A DNA stretch of 11,246 nt from a bacterium (GTDB lineage Bacteria > Planctomycetota > UBA11346), in assembly GCA_020049615.1 (NCBI GenBank), contig JAIFKN010000307.1, positions 1 to 11,246 on the forward strand. The letters are read 5' to 3'. Below the pieces are notes generated by a model, which was given only the letters and a program-made list of their open reading frames with translations, ran no database searches and was not told the DNA's origin. Shown here in pieces: positions 1-8,635 of the stretch (its first letter is position 1; each line of letters starts with the position of its first letter). Position numbers and translations under genes: made by a program.

Positions 1-239
1 CCCTGGCTGGCCACCGCCGGGCGCAGGCCGCTGATCTCGTCGCTGCGCGGTACGCCGGATTCGCTCAGCCGCCTGGTCGCCGGACGCGGCGGCGAGGAGT
101 GGCCCGTGGTCACCGGCTCGGCGATGTCGCTGACCGTGCGGCCCAGCCGGCGGGTCGCGTGCTCGAACGAGGCGAGGCGGCGCTCGAGGTCGTCGAGGCC
201 GGCGTTGGGGGCTGCCGTCGGAGAGGCTTCGTCGGGCAT
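1..239 (-). CDS. Hypothetical protein, N-terminal part (runs off left edge)
   Basis: Reading the minus strand from ATG at 239-237, an open frame continues without a stop to base 1, giving 79 codons plus two bases. The N-terminus reads MPDEASPTAAPNAGLDDLER, followed by a charged, probably helical stretch (about residues 14-42, with Leu and Ala at helix-like spacing). After that come Pro/Ser/Arg-rich residues that look disordered. No signal peptide or membrane segment is visible, so a cytoplasmic protein is likely. Codon third positions are almost all G or C, matching the confident genes nearby, which is the main argument that it is real. No clear Shine-Dalgarno sequence precedes the ATG, so the start is tentative. 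It is divergent from the RseP-like gene, 305 bp away. I do not recognise the family. Confidence 0.6.
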   Translation of the reverse strand, partial: MPDEASPTAAPNAGLDDLERRLASFEHATRRLGRTVSDIAEPVTTGHSSPPRPATRRLSESGVPRSDEISGLRPAVASQ

Positions 240-303
240 CGGGCGGCAGGATAGCCGGGCTCGGGGGTTTGCACAACCCGCGTTCCCATCGGCTTTCCTG
301 GGC

Positions 304-433
304 GGCCAGCGCCCAGCGACCAGCGCCCAGTGCCCAGCGGCCAGCGGCCAGCGCCAGCGGCCAGCGCCAGCGGCCAGCGGCCAGCGGCCAGCGGCCAGCG
401 CCCAGCGCCAGCAGCCAGTGGCCAGCAACCAGC
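304..433. repeat. Degenerate 7-bp tandem array (GSCCAGC)n
   Basis: Nineteen contiguous units of 6 or 7 bp can be laid end to end from 304 to 433. The commonest unit is GGCCAGC, with variants GCCCAGC, GACCAGC, AGCCAGT and AACCAGC. Three units (353-358, 366-371, 407-412) are one base shorter (GCCAGC). The middle (339-406) is the most regular and the edges decay, as expected of an ageing array. Because the unit mixes 6 and 7 bp it does not keep a reading frame, so it is unlikely to be coding. It lies between two divergent genes, where it could affect promoter spacing or protein binding, or be neutral slippage-prone DNA. Confidence 0.9.
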
Positions 434-444
434 GCATGGCCACG

Positions 445-490
445 CGGCTGGCTGAAGCCAGCCGTCCGTGCCGGCTGAAGCCGGCGCTAC
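445..490 (-). repeat. Pair of REP-like hairpins with GTAG head
   Basis: There are two consecutive hairpins. The first is CGGCTGGC (445-452), loop TGAA (453-456) and GCCAGCCG (457-464), a perfect 8-bp stem. The second is GCCGGC (470-475), loop TGAA (476-479) and GCCGGC (480-485), a perfect 6-bp stem. On the minus strand the second element begins with GTAG (490-487) directly before the hairpin, and both loops read TTCA. A GTAG head plus a short hairpin is the known layout of REP elements mobilised by RAYT-type transposases. No such transposase gene is in this window, so the assignment rests on form only. Confidence 0.6.
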
Positions 491-544
491 AGGGCTCCCC
501 CCATCTCCCCTTTCAAACCGCGCCGCCGCACGATCATCCCGCCC

Positions 545-2707
545 GTGCTCGACATCCTCGCCTACATCGGCTACGTGCTCATGGCCCTGCTGGGCTTCGG
601 CTTCGTCATCGCCATCCACGAATTCGGCCACTTCATCTTCGCCAAGTGGGCCGGGGTCCGGGTCGAGCGCTTCTCCATCGGCTTCCCGTTGTGGAAACTG
701 CCGCCGCTGCTGTCGAAGCAGTGGGGCGAGACGCTCTACACCATCGACTGGCTGCCGCTCGGCGGCTTCGTCAAGATGGTCGGGCAGGAGGACGTGCCGT
801 CCGGCGAGGGCCAGCCGGCAGCACCGGATCCGCGCAGCTACCTGGCCAAGAGCGCCGGGTGGAAGGCGGCCATCCTGCTCGGCGGCGTGCTGTTCAACCT
901 GATCAGCAGCTACGCCATCCTCCTCGGCCTGGTCGCCTGGGGCATGCCGGTGTTCCACCCCGTGGTCGGCGACGTCGAGCCGATGGCGGTCGACCAGCGC
1001 GGCCTGCGCGTCGAGAGCCCGGCGGCGAAGCTGGGACTGAAGCGCAACGACCGCCTGCTGACGGTCAACGGCGAGCAGGTGCGCTCGTTCGACGACGTCA
1101 TGACCGCGATCATCTTCTCCGGCGGCGAGCCGCTGGACCTGAGCGTGAAGCGCGGCCAGGAGGTCCTCCACCTGCCCGCCCCCGGCGCCGCCCCGGTCGA
1201 GCCGATCTACGACGGCCGCTTCGGCCGGCCGAGCCTGGGCATCGGCTTCCCGTGGAGCAACCGCGTCATCCTCGCGCTCGACGCGCCCGAGGACGGCATC
1301 CGGCGCTTCGACCGCATCGTCGCCATCGCCGGCCAGGACGTCAGCGGGCTGATCGGCCAGGACCTGCAGGACCGCCTGCAGCCGCACTTCGGCAAGCCGG
1401 TGGCGCTGACCATCCAGCGCGGCGGCACCCGCCGCGAGCTGACCCTGACCTACGCCGGCGAGGACACCGCCTTCGAGGTGCGCGCCGGCCTGCCGGTGGC
1501 CATCGGCGACCTGCCCCCCGGCAGCCCGGCGGCGGCGGCCGGCCTGCGCATCGGCGACTGGGTGGTGGCGGCCGACGGCACCCCCATCGCCGGTCTGCAG
1601 CACTTCCTCGCCCTGGTCCGCGCCGGCATCGAGGCCAAGGGCTGGTGCGAGATCGCCGTGCAGCGCGACGGGCAGCCGGTGGTCGCACGGGTCGAGGCGG
1701 CCGACTCCTTCGGCGTCAAGCGCCTGGGCATCGGGCCGCGGCCGGTGCACCGGGGCGCCCTCGCCGTGCTGCCGCCGGCCCTCGGCGGCGGCCCCAGCGA
1801 GCTGTCGCGCGCCGGGGTCAAGCCGGGCGACGCCCTGGTCGCGTGGCAGCGCGGCGAGAACAGCGTCGACATCGCCTGGGTCTCGGGCGGCACCGCCGTC
1901 CTGCTGCCCCTCGGCCTCGACCAGGCGGCGTGGAAGGAGGCCAACCGCTGGCACGACGTCGGCCTGCTGCGCAAGCTGATCGGCCAGAAGCCGACGCCCG
2001 GCCTGGCCGAGCTGCTCTCCGGCTCCACCGTGGCCGAGAAGCGCGACACCGCCATCGTGCTGCAGCCGCTCGAGGGCGAGTCGCGCGTCGTGCCGACCGA
2101 GCGCTTCGGCCCCGCCTTCGCCGGCCTGCAGGCCGGCGACTGGATCGCCGACGCGCGCATGGCCAGCGACGGCGCGATCATCGAGGTGGTGCGCGGCGCC
2201 GGCGCGGTGCAGCGGGCCAAGCTCGATCCGCCACCGCTGGGCACCACCCTGCTGTTCGAGCGCGAGGAGCTGCCCTACCAGGCCACCGGCTGGGGCGACC
2301 GCATCGATCTGGTCAACGACGCCGCCTACAACCTGGTGGTCAAGAGCGTCATGCTGCTGCCGCGCCTGTTCCGCTCGCCCGAGGACGGCGGGGTCGACGC
2401 CAACAAGAGCCTGACCGGGCCGATCGGCATCTTCCGCGAGCTGAAGGCGCGCGCCGAGCTGATGGGCTTCGACTCGTTCCTGAAGCTGATCGCCCTGGTC
2501 GGCCTCAACCTGTTCATCGTCAACCTGCTGCCCATCCCGATCACCGACGGCGGCCAGCTGCTGATGCTGGGCGTCGAGACGGCGATCCGCCGGCCGCTGC
2601 CGATGTGGCTCAGAAACGGCCTGATGTACCTCGGCGTCGGCCTGGTCGGCGCGCTGTTCATCTACATCTGCGGACTGGACATCCTCAGGCTGTTCGGGAT
2701 CGCCTAG
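545..2707 (+). CDS. rseP: RseP-family site-2 intramembrane zinc metalloprotease, expanded PDZ region
   Basis: A membrane-embedded protease of the RseP/S2P family, which in well-studied bacteria cuts anti-sigma factors or signal-peptide remnants within the membrane. The zinc motif HEFGH is at residues 25-29 in the first membrane helix (about 7-25). The partner motif NLLPIPITDGG (660-670) supplies the third ligand, probably Asp668. Further helices lie near 107-131, 645-665 and 685-710. Between helices 2 and 3 are PDZ-like segments: about 153-205, a degenerate one near 235-300, a clear one at about 320-375, and weaker Gly-Asp turns near 425-432 and 527-534. At 720 aa it is much longer than E. 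coli RseP (about 450 aa, two PDZ domains); large versions occur in Planctomycetota. The GTG start at 545 gives the usual N-terminal distance to HEFGH; no Shine-Dalgarno is evident. The frequent neighbours dxr and bamA are absent. Its substrate here is unknown. Confidence 0.93.
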   Translation: MLDILAYIGYVLMALLGFGFVIAIHEFGHFIFAKWAGVRVERFSIGFPLWKLPPLLSKQWGETLYTIDWLPLGGFVKMVGQEDVPSGEGQPAAPDPRSYLAKSAGWKAAILLGGVLFNLISSYAILLGLVAWGMPVFHPVVGDVEPMAVDQRGLRVESPAAKLGLKRNDRLLTVNGEQVRSFDDVMTAIIFSGGEPLDLSVKRGQEVLHLPAPGAAPVEPIYDGRFGRPSLGIGFPWSNRVILALDAPEDGIRRFDRIVAIAGQDVSGLIGQDLQDRLQPHFGKPVALTIQRGGTRRELTLTYAGEDTAFEVRAGLPVAIGDLPPGSPAAAAGLRIGDWVVAADGTPIAGLQHFLALVRAGIEAKGWCEIAVQRDGQPVVARVEAADSFGVKRLGIGPRPVHRGALAVLPPALGGGPSELSRAGVKPGDALVAWQRGENSVDIAWVSGGTAVLLPLGLDQAAWKEANRWHDVGLLRKLIGQKPTPGLAELLSGSTVAEKRDTAIVLQPLEGESRVVPTERFGPAFAGLQAGDWIADARMASDGAIIEVVRGAGAVQRAKLDPPPLGTTLLFEREELPYQATGWGDRIDLVNDAAYNLVVKSVMLLPRLFRSPEDGGVDANKSLTGPIGIFRELKARAELMGFDSFLKLIALVGLNLFIVNLLPIPITDGGQLLMLGVETAIRRPLPMWLRNGLMYLGVGLVGALFIYICGLDILRLFGIA

Positions 2708-2711
2708 ACCC

Positions 2712-2772
2712 AGGACCGCGGGCTTCAGCCCGCGCCGGAGGGCTTCGAACGCGGGCTGAAGCCCGCGGTCCT
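2712..2772. terminator. Perfect 23-bp inverted repeat between convergent genes, likely bidirectional terminator/REP pair
   Basis: Arms 2712-2734 and 2750-2772 are exact reverse complements, separated by 15 bp (2735-2749). Each arm is itself a hairpin: CGCGGGC-TTCA-GCCCGCG at 2717-2734 and its mirror CGCGGGC-TGAA-GCCCGCG at 2750-2767. The repeat starts 5 bp after the stop of the RseP-like gene and ends 10 bp beyond the stop of the convergent histidine kinase, so it can fold in transcripts from both sides. There is no U-tract on either strand, so it is not a classical intrinsic terminator. It may stop RNA decay or RNA polymerase read-through, or simply be a mobile REP doublet parked between stops. 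Confidence 0.65.
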
Positions 2773-2781
2773 CTCTCCTGC

Positions 2782-4917
<2,136 letters not shown>

Positions 4918-4938
4918 GGCGGCAGCCTAGCAGGAAAA

Positions 4939-5011
4939 CCCGGGGTAACAACTCAGGTGGGGCCCCATCGCGCGCCGCAGGGGCGGAGCCCCTGAGCAGT
5001 TGCAACCCGGG
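4939..5011. repeat. Imperfect long inverted repeat with inner GGGGC-GGA-GCCCC hairpin
   Basis: This fills most of the 97-bp gap between the GspF-like gene and the hybrid kinase. A tight hairpin, CAGGGGC-GGA-GCCCCTG (4978-4994), has a perfect 7-bp stem. It lies just downstream of the GspF-like stop in the direction of transcription. Beyond it, the left segment (CCCGGGG at 4939-4945, AACT, CAGG, GGGGC) is broadly complementary to the right segment (GCCCC, CCTGAG, AGTTG, CCCGGG at 5006-5011), with several gaps. An 8-bp palindrome GGGGCCCC sits at 4959-4966. There is no T-run after the hairpin on the minus strand. It could attenuate transcription into the kinase gene or process the transcript; either is inference. 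Confidence 0.5.
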
Positions 5012-5014
5012 AAG

Positions 5015-5980
5015 CTACTGCCCGTCCAGCTCGCGCAGCAGAGGGCCGTAGGTCTGGGCCGCCATCGCCAGGATCGAGACCACGGCGATGAGCATGGCGC
5101 AGCCATAGATCGTGCCGGTCACCAGCCGCGCCGTCCACTGCAGGCGCAGGGCGAAGCGCTCGGCGGCGACGGTGCGGGCCTGGCCCAGGCCCTCCTCCAG
5201 CTTGCCCGAGCGCTCGCCGGTGCGGACGAGTTCCAGTTCATCGCCCTCCAGCCCGCAGGCGGCCAGGGCGGCGGTCAGATCAGGCAGGCGCGCCGTGCGT
5301 ACAGCGGTCGCGGCGTCGCGCAGGCGCGCCGCCAGCTCGCGGTTGGCGCAGGCGCTGGCGGTCAGCTCCAGCGCTTCGGGCACCAGCAGTCCGGCCGAGA
5401 GGGCGGCGCCGAGCAGGGCCGCCGCGTCGGCGATCAGCGCCGGCCGGCAGAGCAGGCGGAAGGGCTGGCGCAGGGCGAGGCGGGCGAGCAGCCCGGCGCG
5501 GCTGCCGGCGCGCAGGCCCAGCCAGCCGACCAGCACCAGCGTCCATACCGCCAGCGGCCCGGCGAGCATGGCCCAGCCCGGCAGCGTCCCGCTGACCACC
5601 CACGGCAGCGGCAGCAGCAGCAGCGCGACATGGATGAGCAGGACCGGATAGGCCAGCCGGCCGATGATCTCGTCGCGCAGCCGGGCGCGCAGGGCGAAGC
5701 TCGCGGCGAGCTGGCGCGCCAGCGGCGGCAGCCGGCCGGAGCGCTCGCCGGCGGCGAGCACGGCGCAGAGCAAGCCGTCCTCGCCGGTGGCGGCCAGGGC
5801 GTCGGCCAGCGGTGTGCCGGTGGCGACCGCGACGGCGGCCTGGCGCGCCCGCCGGCCGACGGCGCCGCCGGCCGCATCGGCGGCCAGACCGAGCGCGACA
5901 TGCGGAGCCAGCCCGGCATCGAGGGTCGAGCCCAGGCTCTCGCACAGCCGGGCCTGGCGATGCCAGTCGAAGATGGCCAT
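5015..5980 (-). CDS. GspF/PilC-like inner-membrane protein (type II secretion system F domain), solitary
   Basis: A 321-aa protein with the internal duplication typical of the GspF/PilC family, the inner-membrane platform of type II secretion and type IV pili. Each half carries the family signature: GERSGRLPPLARQLA near residues 78-92 and TGERSGKLEEGLGQA near 254-268. Membrane segments lie at about 110-129, 136-156 and 284-306, matching the usual three. It is shorter than typical GspF (about 400 aa), mainly because the N-terminal cytoplasmic lead is short. It starts at ATG 5980, 57 bp after the polymerase-like gene; no good Shine-Dalgarno is seen. No GspE/PilB ATPase, pseudopilin, GspG or secretin gene is nearby, so it either serves a machine encoded elsewhere or acts in a cluster-specific role. 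Family assignment is firm; role is open. Confidence 0.87.
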   Translation of the reverse strand: MAIFDWHRQARLCESLGSTLDAGLAPHVALGLAADAAGGAVGRRARQAAVAVATGTPLADALAATGEDGLLCAVLAAGERSGRLPPLARQLAASFALRARLRDEIIGRLAYPVLLIHVALLLLPLPWVVSGTLPGWAMLAGPLAVWTLVLVGWLGLRAGSRAGLLARLALRQPFRLLCRPALIADAAALLGAALSAGLLVPEALELTASACANRELAARLRDAATAVRTARLPDLTAALAACGLEGDELELVRTGERSGKLEEGLGQARTVAAERFALRLQWTARLVTGTIYGCAMLIAVVSILAMAAQTYGPLLRELDGQ

Positions 5981-6037
5981 GACGGGAGGGTGGCGAAGGG
6001 GATCCGCAGGCCAGCGGCCGGCGCTCCCCGACCCGCG

Positions 6038-8635
6038 CTACGGCTGCAGCACCTGCACCCGATGCACCCCCGTCGCCTCGACCTCGACCTGGAACGACCC
6101 GCGGCGCCAGCCCACCCAGCGGCCATCGATCGCCAGTCCGACCCAGGTCGGGATGCTGCATGGCAGCGCGCCGGCTCCGCCGTCCCACCAGCAGGCGAAG
6201 CCCTGGTGGTCGGGCAGCGGTTCCCAGCCCTGGGCCAGCTGCACGGCGGCGATGCCGCCCAGCCGGGCGTGCTCGTCATCGCTGCGCGCGGCGGCCAGGG
6301 CCAGTCTGGTCAGCGGCGGCCAGGCGTCGCGACGGAGGCCCTCGGTGCGGCCTTCCAGCAGGGCGGCGGCCAGCTGCGCCTCCTCGTAGGCCTGGCGGCC
6401 GGCCGGCACGTGCAGCAGGCTGCGGTAGGCCGGCGCGGTGGCGGCGAGTCCACGCAACCAGTCGGTGGTCACCGGACTGCCGGGCGCGGGCCAGCGCGCC
6501 GCCTCCAGCGAACCGGGCGGGCCGTCGGCGTCGAGCAGCGCGCGCAGCGGCGCCGGCAGCGGCAGGCGCTGCCGGCCGAGGGCGCGGGCCGCCTCCAGGC
6601 GCTTGGCTGGCGCGTTCGGCACCGTGGTCGCCGGGTCGCCGAGGGCGTCGCTGACCAGCCAGCCGGCCGGCGGGCGCTGGCGCGGCTGGCGGCGGCGCAC
6701 CGCCAGCCAGTCGTCGAGCGAGCCGTTCATCGCCAGCCAGGCCTCGGCCAGCGGCAGCAGTCCGCCCTCGGCCTGCACCAGCATGGCGGCAAGGCCCTTG
6801 GCGCCGAACTCCGTCTCGGCCATGGCCAGCACGGCCGGCGGCAGGGCCTGCTGCGTCGCGAAGGCGGCGCGCAGGGTCTCGGCGCGACGCGCGGGATCCA
6901 GCTGCGCGGCCATCGGTCCCAGCAGCACCTGCAGTTGGACGAAACGCGTCGCATGCCAGGTCGGCGCCCACACCCGCAGGCGGTCCAAGGCGGTGGCCAG
7001 CGCCGCGGCGTCCCTGGCGGCGTTGGCTTGCAGGGCCCGGCTGGCCCAGGCCATGGGCTGGGCCGGCGAGCGCTGCGCCGTCACCGCCAGGCCGGCTCGT
7101 ACCGCATCATCGTCATCGGCGATGTCCGCCAATTCGATCTTGGTCCTGGCCGCCGTCACGGTGGTGACCGGGCCGCGCAGCAGGCGCTGCACCGATTCGG
7201 CGTTGGTGATCGGCAGACCGCTCTGCTGACGGTGGTAGGCGTCGAGGCGGGCATCCCGCGCCAGGTACGCCTCCGCCTCGCGCGGCCACATGGCCAGCAG
7301 CGCGACCGCGACCGCGACGGCGAATCCGGCGGCGGCCAGCCGCCAGCGCCAGCCGGCCCGCGGATGGCGCCCGGGATCGTCGTCGGCCGCCCCCGCCGCC
7401 ACGGCCAGCAGCAGCGCTCCCAGCAGGCACAGGACGTTGTTGAACCAGATGAAGTCCCCGCAGCTGTGCAAGGCCAGCATGCCGGCGCCGGCGCAGGCGG
7501 CGAGGGCCACCGGCCGCGAACGCGGATCGGCTGTCGCCGGCAGCCGGCGCCAGGCGCGCACGCCCCACACCAGCGCCCAGAGGATCGCCAGCAGCAATGC
7601 AGCGGATCCGACCCAGCCATAGAACACCTGCCAGGCCAGCGGATCGTTGTGCAGGTGCAGCAACTGGGTCATGTCCATGCTTGCGAACTCGTCGGTGCCG
7701 CCGCGCAGGAAGGCGATCATCTCGGTCCCGGGGCCAGCACCCCACGGTCCGACGCCGAGGGCCTGCGGCGCGGCGGCGGACCAGATGTGCAGGCGTCCTG
7801 ACAGGTCGACGTTCTGAGCGCCAAGCTGCTCGAAGCGCTGCTGCACCGGAGCGAGGTTCAGCGCCGTCAGCCAGCCGCCCAGCAGCAGCAGCGCGGCGCC
7901 GGCCCACAGCCAGCGGCGGCGGTGCGGCAGGGCGTTCCAGGCGAAGGGGGCCGCGATCAGCGTGCCGGTGAGGATGCCGCCGCGCGAGGCCGACAGGATC
8001 AGGGCGGTGGCCAGGGCCACGGCGGCGGCCAGCCACCAGCGGCGCCGCTGCGCGTCGGCGCGGCAGAGCGCCAGCGCCAACGGCAGGCAGGCGCCCCACA
8101 GTGCGGCGGCCTGGTTCACGTAGGAGAAGGTGCCGCGCACGCGGCCGCTTCCCTTGTCGTCGGGCCAGTCCGGCAGCAGCACCGACAGCGGCAGTGCGAT
8201 CAGCGCGTGCAGCGCGGCGACGGCGGCGATCACCGCGGCCAGGCGCCAGGCGCGCTGGCCGCGCCAGGTCAGCGCCGCCAGCCAGGCGGTCGCCGTCCAC
8301 AGCACCCCCCAGGCCGCAGCGCGCGCCGCGGCGTCGGGATCCAGCGCCCAGGCCACTGGTGCGGTGCCGAGGGCGGCGTGGTCGGCGGCGGCCCAGGGAT
8401 GGCCGACCCCCAGCGGCAGGGCCTGCAGCAACGGCGGCAGCACCACGGCGGCGGCCAGCAGCCACCACCACGCCAGCGGCGGCGGGCGCAGGGCGCGCGG
8501 CCCGGCCAGGGCGGCCACCAGCAGCGCCACCATGGTCGCCGCCATCACCAGGGTGCTGGTCAGCGGTCCGTCGCCGCCCATGTAGGCCAGGGCGGCGATC
8601 CAGGTGCCGGCCAGCAGCCAGCCAGCGAGGTTCAC
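6038..8635 (-). CDS. O-antigen ligase/Wzy-like polysaccharide membrane protein with large C-terminal domain
   Basis: An 865-aa protein. Residues 1-450 are a multi-pass membrane region of about 12 hydrophobic helices, with marks of the O-antigen ligase/polymerase (Wzy_C/WaaL) family: GTFSYVNQ at 168-175, SASRGG at 215-220, an Arg in SGRLHIW (281) and the H-x-H-N-D motif (327-331) followed by helix 334-358. Such proteins join or polymerise lipid-linked glycans on the periplasmic face. Residues about 451-865 are soluble, Ala/Leu-rich and helical, possibly TPR-like. The end is aromatic and β-like (811-865), with two cysteines (815, 826) that could form a disulfide. Typical family members have about 400-450 aa in all. 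The GTG start at 8635 overlaps the upstream kinase's TGA (GTGA, 8635-8632), implying translational coupling. Polymerase and ligase cannot be told apart by sequence alone. Confidence 0.88.
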   Translation of the reverse strand: MNLAGWLLAGTWIAALAYMGGDGPLTSTLVMAATMVALLVAALAGPRALRPPPLAWWWLLAAAVVLPPLLQALPLGVGHPWAAADHAALGTAPVAWALDPDAAARAAAWGVLWTATAWLAALTWRGQRAWRLAAVIAAVAALHALIALPLSVLLPDWPDDKGSGRVRGTFSYVNQAAALWGACLPLALALCRADAQRRRWWLAAAVALATALILSASRGGILTGTLIAAPFAWNALPHRRRWLWAGAALLLLGGWLTALNLAPVQQRFEQLGAQNVDLSGRLHIWSAAAPQALGVGPWGAGPGTEMIAFLRGGTDEFASMDMTQLLHLHNDPLAWQVFYGWVGSAALLLAILWALVWGVRAWRRLPATADPRSRPVALAACAGAGMLALHSCGDFIWFNNVLCLLGALLLAVAAGAADDDPGRHPRAGWRWRLAAAGFAVAVAVALLAMWPREAEAYLARDARLDAYHRQQSGLPITNAESVQRLLRGPVTTVTAARTKIELADIADDDDAVRAGLAVTAQRSPAQPMAWASRALQANAARDAAALATALDRLRVWAPTWHATRFVQLQVLLGPMAAQLDPARRAETLRAAFATQQALPPAVLAMAETEFGAKGLAAMLVQAEGGLLPLAEAWLAMNGSLDDWLAVRRRQPRQRPPAGWLVSDALGDPATTVPNAPAKRLEAARALGRQRLPLPAPLRALLDADGPPGSLEAARWPAPGSPVTTDWLRGLAATAPAYRSLLHVPAGRQAYEEAQLAAALLEGRTEGLRRDAWPPLTRLALAAARSDDEHARLGGIAAVQLAQGWEPLPDHQGFACWWDGGAGALPCSIPTWVGLAIDGRWVGWRRGSFQVEVEATGVHRVQVLQP

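Noticed and set aside
304..433. CRISPR array
   Set aside because: The units are 6-7 bp and contiguous with no spacers, so this is a simple tandem repeat.
110..1954. 614-aa open frame antisense to the RseP-like gene
   Set aside because: It has no motifs and low-complexity composition, and it runs through the heptamer array. It is a shadow of the GC-rich coding strand.
2712..2772. Insertion sequence ends
   Set aside because: The arms are only 15 bp apart with no transposase between them and no visible target duplication, so they form a hairpin rather than element termini.
5000..7801. 933-aa plus-strand open frame rich in Gly, Gln, Arg and Ala
   Set aside because: It is antisense to the GspF-like and polymerase-like genes, whose family motifs and membrane helices are clear. 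Its composition is typical of a shadow frame.
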